Positions 9,137-19,040 of a stretch of 64,000 bases of DNA are shown piece by piece. Origin of the DNA: Pelomonas sp. Root405 (lineage in GTDB: Bacteria > Pseudomonadota > Gammaproteobacteria > Burkholderiales > Burkholderiaceae_C). The notes beneath the pieces were generated by a model. That model had not been told where the DNA came from. It ran no database searches and worked only from the letters and a program-made list of their open reading frames with translations. The stretch covers positions 449,036 to 513,035 of the forward strand of contig NZ_LMDU01000012.1 of the NCBI RefSeq assembly GCF_001425165.1, written 5' to 3'. Every line of letters starts with the position of its first letter. Position 1 is the stretch's first letter. The position numbers and the translations under genes were made by a program.

Positions 9137-9795
9137 GCCTTGTTGCGCGCCCGCTGGATCAGGAAGTCGGTGACCTGCAAGGCGCGCTGGCCCAACTCAT
9201 GCTCGGGCAGGCGCTGGCCGCCGGCGGACTGGCTGGGCGAAGTGAGGAAGCGGCCGGCCACGCCGATGCTGGGCACGCCGTCGATGCGATAGGCCTCGGA
9301 CAGCTTCTCGGCCTGCTGGCACTTGGTCACCACGCCGAAGGAGTTGTAGGCCTCCTGGTACTTGACCGGATCGACGCCCAGGGCGCTGAGGAACTTGGCC
9401 TGGCTCTTGGCGTCGTCCAGCGTCTGGCCCTGCTGGTGCATGGCGTTGAAGATGGCGGGCCGCGTCGCGGCTTCCTTGCCGAGGGCTTCGAGCGCATAGA
9501 ACATGCGCTGGTGGATCTTGACGTTGGCACGGAAGGCCACATGCGCCTTGCGAAAGACCACGTCGGCCGGCAGCTGCTTGGACCAGCCCTCGATCGCGGG
9601 CTCGAAGGCATAGCAGTGCGGGCAGCCGTACCAGAAGAACTCGATCACCTCTATCTTGCCCGGCGTCGACGCCAGCGGCGGGTTCAGCGCCTGGTAGTGG
9701 CGGCCCTCGACCGGGCCTCCCTGGGCGAGGGCGGTACCGGTGGCGCCCAGCACGGGGGCGGTGGCGAGCAGGGCGGAGAAATCGCGGCGCTTCAT
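9133..9795 (-). CDS. dsbA: thiol:disulfide interchange protein DsbA
   Basis: The start at 9795 (MKRRDFSALLATAPVL) gives 220 residues with a signal peptide ending near ALAQG. The DsbA active site CPHC is at 58-61 (FFWYGCPHC), and the cis-Pro loop is GVPSI. It introduces disulfides into periplasmic proteins with DsbB, not seen here. It is first of a tandem pair; the second starts within its stop codon. The gene lies 31 bp downstream of the SPOR gene, consistent with a long argS-SPOR-dsbA-dsbA-lptAB-rpoN run on the minus strand. Confidence 0.93.
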   Translation of the reverse strand: MKRRDFSALLATAPVLGATGTALAQGGPVEGRHYQALNPPLASTPGKIEVIEFFWYGCPHCYAFEPAIEGWSKQLPADVVFRKAHVAFRANVKIHQRMFYALEALGKEAATRPAIFNAMHQQGQTLDDAKSQAKFLSALGVDPVKYQEAYNSFGVVTKCQQAEKLSEAYRIDGVPSIGVAGRFLTSPSQSAGGQRLPEHELGQRALQVTDFLIQRARNKA

Positions 9796-9826
9796 GGCGT
9801 CATGCATCCTTAAGGTTCAGACGTGA

Positions 9827-10480
9827 TCAACGTTGTACACGAACGAGGTTGGCCTCAAAGCCCGCACCCTCAATCTTGCGTTGCAGGCCTTCGGCCTCGT
9901 CACGAGAGTCAACGGGCCCGAGGCGCACCCGGTAGACAGTGCGGCCGTTTTGTTCGCGTTCCATGACCTTGGCGGTGAAGCCCTGGATGGCCAGCTTGGC
10001 CTTCTGCGACTCGGCATCCTCGGTACGCGTGTAGGCGCCGGCCTGCACGAAGTAGACATAGGCTTCGGCGCCGGCCGCGGGAGGCGTTGACGCCGCCGCC
10101 GCCGGGGCCTCGGGCTTCGGCGCCGGCTTGGGCAGGGCGCTGACCGCTGCGGCACTGGCGGCCGCGACGGCGGCGCTGGCCGTTGTGCTGGCCGGCGGTG
10201 GGGCCGTCAGCGGCGGCGGGTTGACGACGCCGCTGGCACTGCGCGCGGCCCTGCCGGCCAGCGGCGCGTTCGGGTCCCAGTTGCGGTTGCGCTCGGCCTC
10301 CTGCGCGTCGTGCTCGGCGGTGCGCTGCGGCACCTTGTCGACGAAGGGGATGGGCACCTTGGTGATGTAGAGCGCCACGCCGAGTGCGACGGCGAGGCCG
10401 ACCAGCAGGCCGACGATCAGCCCGAGGACGAAGCCGCCTTTCTGGTTCTTGTGGCCGGCGGGTTTGGACGCAGCAGTCAT
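9827..10480 (-). CDS. SPOR-domain cell-division protein, FtsN-like
   Basis: It encodes 217 residues: a short cytoplasmic tail (Lys-rich), one membrane helix (about 15-39), a long Ala/Pro-rich linker, then a C-terminal SPOR domain (about 140-217, [18 protein letters not shown] and [18 protein letters not shown]). SPOR domains bind denuded peptidoglycan at the septum. The topology matches FtsN-like proteins, and the position just after argS is the usual one in Burkholderiales. The start overlaps the argS stop by four bases (ATGA), so the two genes are translationally coupled. Confidence 0.9.
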   Translation of the reverse strand: MTAASKPAGHKNQKGGFVLGLIVGLLVGLAVALGVALYITKVPIPFVDKVPQRTAEHDAQEAERNRNWDPNAPLAGRAARSASGVVNPPPLTAPPPASTTASAAVAAASAAAVSALPKPAPKPEAPAAAASTPPAAGAEAYVYFVQAGAYTRTEDAESQKAKLAIQGFTAKVMEREQNGRTVYRVRLGPVDSRDEAEGLQRKIEGAGFEANLVRVQR

Positions 10481-12192
10481 TCGCTCTCCGTAGTTTCCGA
10501 AGTTTCGACAGTGTCACGGTTCATCTGCTCGGGCGCGCTGACACCCAGCATGCCCAGCGCGTTGGCCAGCACCTGGCGGGTGGCGGCCAGTAGCGCGACG
10601 CGCGCGCGGCTGAGCTCGGGCGCCTGGTCCAGCACGCGCTCGGCCGCGTAGTAGGAGTGATAGGCGCCGGCCAGGTCGCGGGCATAGAAGGCGACGTCGT
10701 GCGGCGCGATGCCCTCAGCCGCGCCGGTCAGCATGTCGGGGTAGGCGGCGAGCTTGAGCATCAGCGCTTCTTCGGTCGGGGCGGTCAGCAGGCTGAGGTC
10801 GGCATGGGCAACGCTGGCAACGTCGCCGCCCCACTTGCGGATGACCGAGCAGATGCGCGCGTGGGCATATTGCACGTAGAAGACCGGGTTTTCGTCGTTG
10901 GCCTTCAGCGCCAGGTCGATGTCGAAGACGAACTCGGTGTCGGCCTTGCGGCTGATCAGGAAGAAGCGCACCGCGTCACGGCTGGTCCAGTCGATCAGGT
11001 CGCGCAGCGTCACATAGCTGCCGGCGCGCTTGGAGATCTTGACCTCCTCGCCGCCCTTCATCACCGTGACCATCTTGTGCAGCACGTAGTCCGGGAAGCC
11101 CTGCGGAATGCCCATGTCCACCGCTTGCAGGCCACCGCGCACGCGGGCGATGGTGCCGTGGTGGTCGGTGCCCTGGATGTTGATGCACTGCGTGTAGCCG
11201 CGCTGGAACTTGTTGACGTGATAGGCGATGTCGGGGACGAAGTAGGTGAAGCCGCCCTCGGACTTGCGCATCACGCGGTCCTTGTCGTCGCCGTAGTCGG
11301 TCGAGCGGAACCACAGCGCGCCGCCTTCCTCGTAGGTCTTGCCGTTGGCGACGATGCGCTCGACGGTCTTCTCCAGCTGGCCGCCGGCATAGACGCTGCT
11401 TTCGAGGAAATAGCTGTCGAATCTGAGCCCGAAGGCCTGCAGATCCAGGTCCTGCTCGTGGCGCAGGTAGGCGACGGCGAACTGGCGGATGCTGTCGAGG
11501 TCGTTCACGTCACCGCTGGCCGTGAATTCGCGGTCGTCGGCCTTGACTGTTTCGCGCTTCAGGAAGGCATCGGCAATGTCCTGGATGTAGTCGCCGTTGT
11601 AGGCGGCTTCCGGCCATTCGGCGTCACCGGGCTTGAAGCCCTTCAGGCGCATCTGCGTGGAGTTGGCCAGCGTGGCGATCTGCACGCCGGCATCGTTGTA
11701 ATAGAACTCGCGGGTCACCTCGTGGCCCTGGCTCTGGAAGACGGAGCACAGCGAATCCCCAAGCGCCGCCTGGCGCGCATGGCCCACATGCAGCGGGCCG
11801 GTCGGGTTGGCCGAGACGAACTCGATCATCACGTGCTTGCTCGTCGGCGCGCGGTGGCCGAACTTCTGGCCGGCGGCCAGCACCTCGCTCACGACGGCCT
11901 GCTTGGCTTCGGGCTTGAGCCGGATGTTGATGAAGCCAGGGCCGGCGATCTCCAGCGCCTGCACCCAGGTCTGGAAAGCCGGCTTGCCCTGCAGGGCTTC
12001 GATCAGGCGCGTGGCCAGTTCGCGCGGGTTGGCCTTGAGTGGCTTGGCCAGCTGCATGGCGGCCGTGCAGGCGAAGTCGCCATGGGCGGCCTGCTTGGGC
12101 GATTCGAAAGCCGCGACGGCGTTTGAACCGGGGGCGATTTCCTGGAGAGAGTCGGCGAGTGCGGCGAGCAGCGCCTGCTTGGCTTGGATCAT
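10477..12192 (-). CDS. argS: arginyl-tRNA synthetase
   Basis: It encodes 571 residues, the usual length for bacterial ArgS. The N-terminal Add1 domain precedes the class I catalytic core with the HIGH motif as HVGH (135-138, in [15 protein letters not shown]). The KMSKS-like loop is [10 protein letters not shown], and the C-terminal anticodon-binding domain ends with the DALBD pattern (LPNA-like, [12 protein letters not shown]). It charges tRNA-Arg in the cytoplasm. It is first gene of the minus-strand run leading to dsbA. Confidence 0.97.
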   Translation of the reverse strand: MIQAKQALLAALADSLQEIAPGSNAVAAFESPKQAAHGDFACTAAMQLAKPLKANPRELATRLIEALQGKPAFQTWVQALEIAGPGFINIRLKPEAKQAVVSEVLAAGQKFGHRAPTSKHVMIEFVSANPTGPLHVGHARQAALGDSLCSVFQSQGHEVTREFYYNDAGVQIATLANSTQMRLKGFKPGDAEWPEAAYNGDYIQDIADAFLKRETVKADDREFTASGDVNDLDSIRQFAVAYLRHEQDLDLQAFGLRFDSYFLESSVYAGGQLEKTVERIVANGKTYEEGGALWFRSTDYGDDKDRVMRKSEGGFTYFVPDIAYHVNKFQRGYTQCINIQGTDHHGTIARVRGGLQAVDMGIPQGFPDYVLHKMVTVMKGGEEVKISKRAGSYVTLRDLIDWTSRDAVRFFLISRKADTEFVFDIDLALKANDENPVFYVQYAHARICSVIRKWGGDVASVAHADLSLLTAPTEEALMLKLAAYPDMLTGAAEGIAPHDVAFYARDLAGAYHSYYAAERVLDQAPELSRARVALLAATRQVLANALGMLGVSAPEQMNRDTVETSETTESE

Positions 12193-12255
12193 GGGGCGAT
12201 TTTAGGAGGCAGGTCTCGTTCGCCCGGAACGCATCCCTGGGGGAGCCGCAATGCG

Positions 12256-12642
12256 TCAGGGTTCGTGGCAGGCCACGCAGAGCTTGTTGCCGTCGAGGTC
12301 GCGGAAATAGGCGCCGTAGTAGTTGGCGTGGTACTCGGGGCGCAGGCCGGGCGGGCCTTCGCAGCGGGCGCCGTGGGCGAGGGCCAGCGCATGCGCGGCG
12401 TCAACCTGTGCGCGGCTGCTGGCGAGCAGGGCCACCATCTGGCCATTGCCGGCTGCGTGCTCACCATCGAGCGGGCGGCCAAGGAGCAGCAGCGGGCGCG
12501 GCCCCGGGCTGCTCTGCCAGCCGGCCCAGGGCCGTGCCGGCTCGCAGAAGCGCTCGGCCACGCCAAGCAGCGCCAGCAGCGGGCGATAGAAGGCCAGGGC
12601 GCGATCAAAGTCACGTGTGCCGAGGTGGACGTGGGAGAACAA
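12256..12642 (-). CDS. VOC-family (glyoxalase/bleomycin-resistance fold) protein
   Basis: I place the start at a TTG (12640-12642) because GGAGG lies nine bases upstream and the fold begins at once (LFSHVHLGTRDFDRALAFYRPLL); in-frame ATG codons exist further upstream. The product is about 128 residues, one VOC module pair (beta-alpha-beta-beta-beta). Metal-ligand candidates are His in SHVHLG and late acidic residues in YFRDLDGNKLCV. Substrate is unknown; many such proteins are dioxygenase-like or lyase-like. The divergent kinase gene starts 31 bp away. Confidence 0.8.
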   Translation of the reverse strand: MFSHVHLGTRDFDRALAFYRPLLALLGVAERFCEPARPWAGWQSSPGPRPLLLLGRPLDGEHAAGNGQMVALLASSRAQVDAAHALALAHGARCEGPPGLRPEYHANYYGAYFRDLDGNKLCVACHEP

Positions 12643-12673
12643 GGGGCGTTTCCTCCAAGGGGCGGCCCATATC

Positions 12674-14020
12674 ATGCCCCGCATGACCGCCCCCGCCGAC
12701 GATCTGCCCGCCCACATCGGCCGCTACCAGGTCATCAAGCGCCTGGGCGAAGGGGCGACCAGCGATGTCTTCCTGGCGCGCGACCCCTTCCAGGACGTCG
12801 ACGTGGCCATCAAGCGCATGCGCGCCTGGGCGCCGCCGCCGGATGCGCCGGGCAGCGACTTCAGCAACCGCTTCTTCAGTGCCGAGGCGGCCCTGGCCGG
12901 ACGGCTGCACCACCCCAATGTCGTCGCCATCCTCGACGCCGTGTCCGAGGCCGCCTCGCCCTACCTCGTCATGGAGTACGTGCCTGGCGTCACGCTGAAG
13001 CACTTCTGCCGCAGCGACCGCCTGCTGCCGCTGGACCAGATCGTCGAGCTGGGCTTCAAGTGCGCGATGGCGCTGAGCTATGTCTACCGCCAGGGCGTCA
13101 TCCACCGCGACGTGAAGCCGGCCAACCTGCTGGCCGTGCTGGACCCGGGCGGCCAGGTCGTCGACGTCAAGGTCAGCGACTTCGGCTCGGCCCTCAACCT
13201 CAATGCCGACGCGACCCAGATCCACCGCGTCGGCTCGCTCGCCTATATGCCGCCGGAGCAGATCGAGGGCGGCGACGTCGACTGCCGCGCCGACATCTAT
13301 GCGCTGGGCGCCGTGCTGTATCACCTGATCGGCGGCCGCCCGCCCTTCGATGCGCCGCACCAGATGGCACTGATGCACCAGATCTACCACCAGCCGCCGC
13401 TGCCGCTGATGGGCCAGCGGCAGGGCGTCACCGAGGGGCTGGACGCCGTCGTGCTGCGCGCGCTGGCGAAGAGCCCGCACGAGCGCTATGCCGACTGGGA
13501 CAGTTTTGCGCAGGCGTTGTCGGCCCTGGTGGCCAGCCAGCAGGTGCCGCTGAACCGGCTGGGCGAGGTGCGCGATTCGGAGCGTTTCAACCTGCTGCGC
13601 TCGCTGGAGTTCTTCGCCGATTTCGGCGACGTGCAGCTGTGGGAGGTCGTGCGGCGCGCGCGCTGGCGGCGCTACCCGCTCGGCCACGCCCTCTTCAAGC
13701 GCGGCCAGGAGGGCAACAGCTTTCACATCATTGCCCAGGGCGAGGTCGAGGTCTTCCGCGACGGCCGCCAGGTGGCGACGCTCGGCACGGGCACCTCGGT
13801 GGGGGAGATGGCCTACCTGGCGCCCAACCCCGACCTGCGCCGCCACAGCACCGACATCCGCGTCAGCCAGGAGTGCACGACGATCTGCTTCACGCCCGAG
13901 TCGGTCGGCCAGCTCAGCCCTGAATGCCAGCACCGCTTCGACCGCGGCTTCATCCGCGTGCTGGTGCGCCGCCTGCATGCGGCGCACGAGGCCCTGCACC
14001 ACCCACGCCGCATCCTCTGA
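12674..14020 (+). CDS. Ser/Thr protein kinase fused to a cyclic-nucleotide-binding domain
   Basis: It encodes 448 residues from ATG 12674 (a second ATG at 12683 is possible). The kinase domain has a Gly-rich loop LGEGATSDV (24-32), catalytic Lys47 (VAIKRM), HRDVKPANLL (144-153, Asp146) and DFG (169-171); all needed residues are present. After about residue 300 a cNMP/Crp-type beta-barrel follows (YPLGHALFKRGQEGNSF, IIAQGEVEVFRDG, GTSVGEMAYLAPNPDLRR). The barrel has the GE motif of the phosphate-binding cassette but not the usual R-x-A, so ligand binding is uncertain. No membrane segment. It is a probable cytosolic kinase under second-messenger or allosteric control; targets are unknown. Confidence 0.92.
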   Translation: MPRMTAPADDLPAHIGRYQVIKRLGEGATSDVFLARDPFQDVDVAIKRMRAWAPPPDAPGSDFSNRFFSAEAALAGRLHHPNVVAILDAVSEAASPYLVMEYVPGVTLKHFCRSDRLLPLDQIVELGFKCAMALSYVYRQGVIHRDVKPANLLAVLDPGGQVVDVKVSDFGSALNLNADATQIHRVGSLAYMPPEQIEGGDVDCRADIYALGAVLYHLIGGRPPFDAPHQMALMHQIYHQPPLPLMGQRQGVTEGLDAVVLRALAKSPHERYADWDSFAQALSALVASQQVPLNRLGEVRDSERFNLLRSLEFFADFGDVQLWEVVRRARWRRYPLGHALFKRGQEGNSFHIIAQGEVEVFRDGRQVATLGTGTSVGEMAYLAPNPDLRRHSTDIRVSQECTTICFTPESVGQLSPECQHRFDRGFIRVLVRRLHAAHEALHHPRRIL

Positions 14021-14112
14021 ACGTGGTCGTTGGCGCGGTCCCACCGATTGGCAGCGACGGGCGGGCGTGCTTGAATGCCCTGGCCATTCAACCTCCAGAG
14101 GAAGGAGACCCC

Positions 14113-14412
14113 ATGAAACGCTTCACCCTCGCCATGGCCCTCGGCCTGGCCGCCTTTGCCGCCCATGCCGCCGACCCGGCGCCCACGGCCCAGCAATCCA
14201 AGATGGGTACCTGCAACAAGGACGCCGGCGACAAGAAGGGCGACGAGCGCAAGGCGTTCATGAAGGAATGCCTGTCTGCCAAGCCCGCCGCCACCGCCGC
14301 CAGCGGCACGCCCCAGCAGCAGAAGATGAAGACCTGCAACGCCGACGCCAAGGGAAAGACCGGCGACGAGCGCAAGGCCTTCATGAAGGAATGCCTCAGC
14401 GCCAAGAGCTGA
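14113..14412 (+). CDS. PsiF-family periplasmic protein with two PsiF repeats
   Basis: It encodes 99 residues with AAGGAGA upstream and a signal peptide (MKRFTLAMALGLAAFAAHA). The mature part has two near-identical units, each with MGTCNKDAGDKKGDERKAF or MKTCNADAKGKTGDERKAF, then MKECLSAK. E. coli PsiF is induced by phosphate starvation; function is unknown. Four Cys, two per repeat, could form disulfides. A strong terminator follows. Confidence 0.92.
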   Translation: MKRFTLAMALGLAAFAAHAADPAPTAQQSKMGTCNKDAGDKKGDERKAFMKECLSAKPAATAASGTPQQQKMKTCNADAKGKTGDERKAFMKECLSAKS

Positions 14413-14430
14413 CCGGCATCTTCGTCCCGC

Positions 14431-14460
14431 GAAGCCACCCCACGGGGTGGCTTCTTGCTT
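14431..14460 (+). terminator. intrinsic terminator after the PsiF gene
   Basis: The arms GAAGCCACCCC (14431-14441) and GGGGTGGCTTC (14444-14454) form a strong hairpin followed by TTGCTT, 19 bases after the stop codon. Confidence 0.75.
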
Positions 14461-14568
14461 TGGTGATAGGCCTCGTCTGACAGGGCATCGGCCCGCCGGC
14501 TGGCCCTGCGGGAGCCCGACAGCGACGAAAGTTGAGTAACGGTAAATCGCTCCTCAAAGGAACCGACC

Positions 14569-14826
14569 ATGAACTCCACTTTCACTCCCAACGAATCCAG
14601 CGGCTCCACCTATTGGCGTGTGGCCATCGTGTCCGTCGCCGCTGCGGCGACCCTGGCCTTGACCGCCTGCGCTGGCATGTCGGCGCGTGAAACCAGCACC
14701 GTCGTCGGCGCCACCGCAGGCGCGGTCGTCGGTGGTGTGGTGACCGGCTCGACCGCAGGTGCCGCCGTCGGCGCCGCGGCCGGTGGCGTCATCGGTAACG
14801 AAGTCGCGAAGAAGCGCAACCGCTGA
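14569..14826 (+). CDS. glycine-zipper lipoprotein
   Basis: It encodes 85 residues. A hydrophobic helix ends in a lipobox (LALTAC), so it should be a lipoprotein. The mature region is a Gly-rich zipper (GATAGAVVGGVVTG, GAAVGAAAGGVIGNEV) of the glycine-zipper 2TM type found in SlyB- or OsmB-like outer-membrane lipoproteins. AAAGGA lies about seven bases upstream of the start. Such proteins are often stress induced; the exact role here is unknown. It has its own downstream terminator. Confidence 0.85.
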   Translation: MNSTFTPNESSGSTYWRVAIVSVAAAATLALTACAGMSARETSTVVGATAGAVVGGVVTGSTAGAAVGAAAGGVIGNEVAKKRNR

Positions 14827-14846
14827 ACACGTCCGCCTCAAAAGCA

Positions 14847-14872
14847 AAAGGGCCGGCAGAAGCCGGCCCTTT
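14847..14872. terminator. bidirectional terminator between convergent genes
   Basis: The arms AAAGGGCCGGC (14847-14857) and GCCGGCCCTTT (14862-14872) with a 4-base loop sit between the lipoprotein gene and the 3' end of the TonB receptor gene; A and T runs on both sides suit both strands. Confidence 0.85.
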
Positions 14873-14910
14873 CTCATGTTGACGCACAGGCCTGCTCTCG
14901 GCCCCCTGGC

Positions 14911-17907
14911 TCAGAACTTGTAGCGCGCTTCGAGGTAGTACTGGCGGCCGCTCGCGTCGACCTTCTGCTGCTCTTCCTCGCTGTAGCGGTAGGTTGCGCG
15001 GACCGGGTTGGTCAGGTTGGTGGCGCTGAACGCGATTTGCAGCGCCGGCGTGACGTTGTAGTTGGCCGAGAAGGCTACGTTGGACACCGGTGCCGCAATC
15101 GTCGGGGCTGACGGCATCAGCACGCCGCCGATGGTCGACATGCCCTGGCTGTTGGCCGTGGGACCCGGTGCCGTGGTGCTCGACACGTATTCGCCGCGGT
15201 AGTTGTAGACCAGGCGGGCGCTGAACACGTCGTTCTCAAAGTACACGCCTGCATTGCCGGCGATCTTGGAGGCGCCGTTCATCGGGCGGCCGTCTTCCAC
15301 GCGGGTTTCGGCGTAGCTCGCGTTGGACTGGAAGCCGAAGCCCCAGGCTATGGGCTGTTCCCATGACAGCTCCAGGCCGCGGATGCGGGCCTTCTGCTGG
15401 GTGGATGTGTTGATCAGGTACGTGCGATAGCTGTCGGTGGTGCCGTCGTAGAGCTCGACGGTCTGGCCCGACGCGGTAGCGCCGGTCTTGGCATAACCGT
15501 CGATCAGCGAGCTGAAGGCCGACAGCGCCAGCATCGAGCGCTTGGCGTAGTACCAGGCCACCGAAATGTCCAGGTTGCGCGAACTCAGCGGCGTGAGGTT
15601 CGGGTTGGGGCCGGTTACCGTGCAGCCCTGCGATCCGCAGGTCTGGGCTGAATAAGTCGCGCCGTAGAGGTTGTAGTTCTGACGCCCGATGGTCTTGGAC
15701 AGGCCCAGGCGGCCGATGATGCCCTGGCCGAAGTCATAGCGCAGGTTCAGGCTCGGCAGGATGTCGTCGAAGGTGCGCCGGGTGGTCTCCTTGCGGTAGA
15801 TCACGCCGGTGGCGCCGTTGAACGGCACGTTGTCGAAGTAGGACTGGCCTTCGCTGACGTCGATGATGGCGTCCGGGTACTTCGCACAGGGCACGAAGGG
15901 CTTGCCCGGTTCGATGCGCAGGCAGCTGCCGGCGGGCAACGGCACGGGCGTGCGCGAGGTGAAGACCGTGCGCACCAAGCGCACGCCGACATTGCCCGAC
16001 CACCTCTCGCCGTCCAGGTTCTGCATCAGGTAGGCGGCGCTCTGCACTTCGCGCAGGTCAATCGAGTTGGCGATGCGGCGCTCCCACTGCGGATTGGTCT
16101 GCTTGGCCAGGTCGCCGAAAAGCTTGGTCAGCGTTTCCTTCGAGAAATAGAAGCCGGAGTTGTCGAAGTTGCCGTCCAGATATTCACCGAAATCGCCGGG
16201 ATAAGGCACGGCCAGGGCCGGGTCGGGCGCATTAGCGGCGCTGAAGGCGGACTTCAAGGCCACGGTCGACAAGCCGTACTGGCGGCGGTGGTCGGCATTG
16301 CGGAAGCCGAAGTTCAGCGAGCTGAAGATGCCGCTGTCCTGCGTGTATTCGCCGTCGACGGCAAAGCTCTTCTCGCTGTCGACTGTGTTGTAGCGGTTCA
16401 GGCCGCTGCGGCCGGTCAGGCGGTAGCCCGGCGTGCCGGCGGGTGAGTTGCTGGCCATGGGCGTCGTGCCGCTGCCCGCATTGATCCAGCTGAAGTCAGG
16501 CGCCCTTTCCAGGTCGGTGATGTCGTACTTGATGCCCTGGCCATAGCGCGAGTAGGTCAGGCCGCGGTCCATGTCGGTGTGGCCGATGCCCTTGGTCGTG
16601 CTCAACAGGCCCTTGAGCGTCAGCTTGTCGCTGACGACCCACTTGCCGTCCAGGTCCAGGAAGCCCGAGCTGGCATAGGCGCCGCTGCGGTAAAAGCCTT
16701 CGGAGTCACCCACGTACTGGGCCGGCAGCCCGTTCGCGTAGGAGATCTCGGCGGACTTCAGCACGCGCAGCTTGTGGCCGTAGACGGTCGTCTCGTCGAC
16801 GATCACCGGGTTCTTGATGGAGGCGTAGACGCGCTGACCGGCGACGTTAGTGGGTGTGGTCGCGCCCAGCGGGCCGGACTGGCCGGCCAGCATCTGGTAG
16901 ATGGCGCCCATGGTCGCGCGGCCGAAGTTGGCCGCGTTCATCTTGGAATAGAAGCCGGTCAGGCCGACGTCGGTATTGCTGGTGGGCTTGAACTGGCCCG
17001 AGAACATGCCGCCCTTGCGGTCACGCACGCCCTCGACGAACTCGGTGGACATCGAGCCCGGCAGACGCACACCGTTGAGCTGCGCGGCCGTGTAGCCCGA
17101 GCCGGCCAGCGAGGCGTCGGTGATGCCCAGCATGGTGGCCGTGTTGATCTGGTCCCAGCCGGAGTTGGCGCCGTAGGCGAAGCGCGAAGCGGTGTCGCGG
17201 CGGATGTAGCGCTTCTCGGCGAAGACCTGGCCGATGAAGCCCAGCGTGCTGTCCTCGTTTTTCCAGTTCAGGCTGGCGTTGAGCTGCGGGCTGGTCTTGC
17301 CCGGCAGGTCGGCATACACGCCGCCGGCGCTGACCACGCCGCTGAAGCCCTTGGGGCTGTCCAGCGGCTTGCGGGTCGTCACATTGATCGTGCCAGCCAG
17401 GCCGCCGTCCACGATGTTGGCCTGCGAGGTCTTGTAGACGGTGGCCGAGTTCAGCACCGAGGAGGGCATCAGCGACAGGCTGGTGGACCGGCTGCTGGAG
17501 GCCTGGTCCGACAGGTACCAGTCACCACCCGAGACGGTGTGGCCGTTGAACAGGATCAGCGACATGTCGGGGTTGGCACCGCGCATGGCCACCTTCTCAG
17601 CCTCGTCGTAGTCGGTGCGCACGGCCACGCCGACGACACGCTGCAGCGAGTCGGCCAGGTTCTTGTCCGGCATCTTGCCCACGTCCACGGCGGTGATGAC
17701 GTCCACGTTCGCCGAGGCGTTGCGCTTGGCGTCCAGCGAGCTTTCCAGCGAGGCGCGGATGCCGGTCACGACGACGGCTTCGAGCTGCTGCTTCGTCTTG
17801 CCGTCCTTGTCATTGGTGGCCGGGGCCTGCTGTGCGAGGGCGGTGCCCTGCAGGCTCAGCAGCAGGCCGGCCAGGCCGCAGGCGATGGGGGTGGGCTGGA
17901 ACTTCAT
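14911..17907 (-). CDS. TonB-dependent outer-membrane receptor
   Basis: The start at 17907 (AAGGA ten bases upstream) opens a signal peptide (MKFQPTPIACGLAGLLLSLQ). The product is 998 residues. The plug domain includes EAVVVTGIRASL, VDVGKMPDKNLADSLQRV and VAMRGANPDMSLILFNGH, which is the Caulobacter/Xanthomonas-type TonB receptor group often linked to carbohydrate or peptide uptake. The 22-strand barrel ends in the outer-membrane Phe (YYLEARYKF). It lies 173 bp downstream of a peptide ABC transporter operon on the same strand. The substrate is not shown by the sequence; uptake of peptides is a guess from context. Confidence 0.92.
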   Translation of the reverse strand: MKFQPTPIACGLAGLLLSLQGTALAQQAPATNDKDGKTKQQLEAVVVTGIRASLESSLDAKRNASANVDVITAVDVGKMPDKNLADSLQRVVGVAVRTDYDEAEKVAMRGANPDMSLILFNGHTVSGGDWYLSDQASSSRSTSLSLMPSSVLNSATVYKTSQANIVDGGLAGTINVTTRKPLDSPKGFSGVVSAGGVYADLPGKTSPQLNASLNWKNEDSTLGFIGQVFAEKRYIRRDTASRFAYGANSGWDQINTATMLGITDASLAGSGYTAAQLNGVRLPGSMSTEFVEGVRDRKGGMFSGQFKPTSNTDVGLTGFYSKMNAANFGRATMGAIYQMLAGQSGPLGATTPTNVAGQRVYASIKNPVIVDETTVYGHKLRVLKSAEISYANGLPAQYVGDSEGFYRSGAYASSGFLDLDGKWVVSDKLTLKGLLSTTKGIGHTDMDRGLTYSRYGQGIKYDITDLERAPDFSWINAGSGTTPMASNSPAGTPGYRLTGRSGLNRYNTVDSEKSFAVDGEYTQDSGIFSSLNFGFRNADHRRQYGLSTVALKSAFSAANAPDPALAVPYPGDFGEYLDGNFDNSGFYFSKETLTKLFGDLAKQTNPQWERRIANSIDLREVQSAAYLMQNLDGERWSGNVGVRLVRTVFTSRTPVPLPAGSCLRIEPGKPFVPCAKYPDAIIDVSEGQSYFDNVPFNGATGVIYRKETTRRTFDDILPSLNLRYDFGQGIIGRLGLSKTIGRQNYNLYGATYSAQTCGSQGCTVTGPNPNLTPLSSRNLDISVAWYYAKRSMLALSAFSSLIDGYAKTGATASGQTVELYDGTTDSYRTYLINTSTQQKARIRGLELSWEQPIAWGFGFQSNASYAETRVEDGRPMNGASKIAGNAGVYFENDVFSARLVYNYRGEYVSSTTAPGPTANSQGMSTIGGVLMPSAPTIAAPVSNVAFSANYNVTPALQIAFSATNLTNPVRATYRYSEEEQQKVDASGRQYYLEARYKF

Positions 17908-18080
17908 GGTCGTTTTGTCCTTGCTTTGCCGAATGCAAAGATTCTTGCGACGCAAGTCACGACCTGTCAGAGGTCAAGCGCCCGAAGTCGGCGCCGCAGC
18001 AACACTTGGCGCATCACGGAATGGCCGCGGGACATGCATGGCGGTTATGGCCCGCGCCAGCGGCGCAGGAACTCAGCACT

Positions 18081-19040
18081 TCAGACGGCGTGGCAGGCCA
18101 CGCGCCGCCCATCCACCTCGCGCAGCTGCGGCACCTCTTGCGCGCAGCGCGGCATCGCCAGCGGGCAGCGCTTGTGGAAGCTGCAGCCGCTTGGCGGGTT
18201 CAGCGGGCTGGGCAGCTCGCCGTGGATGACGATGCGCTCGCGGCGGTCGGCCTTGCGCAGCGCGGGCGTGGCGCTCATCAGGGCCCGCGTGTAGGGGTGC
18301 AGCGGCGCGGCAAACAGGCGGGTCTTCTCGCCAATCTCCACCGCCGCGCCCAGGTACATCACCATCACCTCGTCGGCCACATGCTCGACCACACTTAGGT
18401 TGTGCGAGATGAACACATAGCCCGTGCCGAACTCGTCCTGCAGGTCCATGAAGAGGTTCAGGATCTGGGCCTGGATGGACACGTCCAGCGCGCTGACCGG
18501 CTCGTCGGCGACGACGATGCCGGGGTTCAGCACCATCGCCCGCGCGATGGCGATGCGCTGCCGCTGGCCGCCCGAGAACATGTGCGGATAACGCCGCAAA
18601 TGCTCGGGGCGCAGGCCGACCTTGGTGGCCAGCGCCTCGACGCGCTCGCGCCGCTCGGCGGCGCTCAGCGGCGTGTTGATCAGCAGCGGCTCGGCCAGCG
18701 TCGTCGCCACCGTCTTGCGCGGGTTCAGCGACGCGAACGGGTTCTGGAACACCATCTGCACATCACGGCGCAGCGTCATCAATGTGGCGGCGTCGGCGGT
18801 CGCTGCATCGGTGCCGCGGATCTTCAGCGAGCCGCGCGTCGGCGGCTCGATCAGCGTCAGCTGACGCGCCAGCGTGCTCTTGCCGCAGCCCGATTCACCG
18901 ACGACGGCCAGTGTCTTCTTCGGCGCCAGCGTGAAGCTGACGCCGGCCAGTGCCTTGACGGTCGCCTTGGGGCGGAAGATGCCGCGGCTGACCGTGTAGT
19001 GCTTGGCCAGGTCATGCGCCTCCAAGAGAAGCTCAGACAT
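18081..19040 (-). CDS. dppF: dipeptide/oligopeptide ABC transporter ATP-binding protein DppF
   Basis: I choose ATG 19040, within the last codons of dppD; upstream in-frame codons lie inside dppD. The product is 319 residues with Walker [10 protein letters not shown], signature [13 protein letters not shown], Walker B VVADEP, and the C-terminal oligopeptide/dipeptide extension with Cys ([15 protein letters not shown]). It energises import with DppD. The overlap with dppD is eight bases. It is the last gene of the ABC operon. Confidence 0.93.
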   Translation of the reverse strand: MSELLLEAHDLAKHYTVSRGIFRPKATVKALAGVSFTLAPKKTLAVVGESGCGKSTLARQLTLIEPPTRGSLKIRGTDAATADAATLMTLRRDVQMVFQNPFASLNPRKTVATTLAEPLLINTPLSAAERRERVEALATKVGLRPEHLRRYPHMFSGGQRQRIAIARAMVLNPGIVVADEPVSALDVSIQAQILNLFMDLQDEFGTGYVFISHNLSVVEHVADEVMVMYLGAAVEIGEKTRLFAAPLHPYTRALMSATPALRKADRRERIVIHGELPSPLNPPSGCSFHKRCPLAMPRCAQEVPQLREVDGRRVACHAV

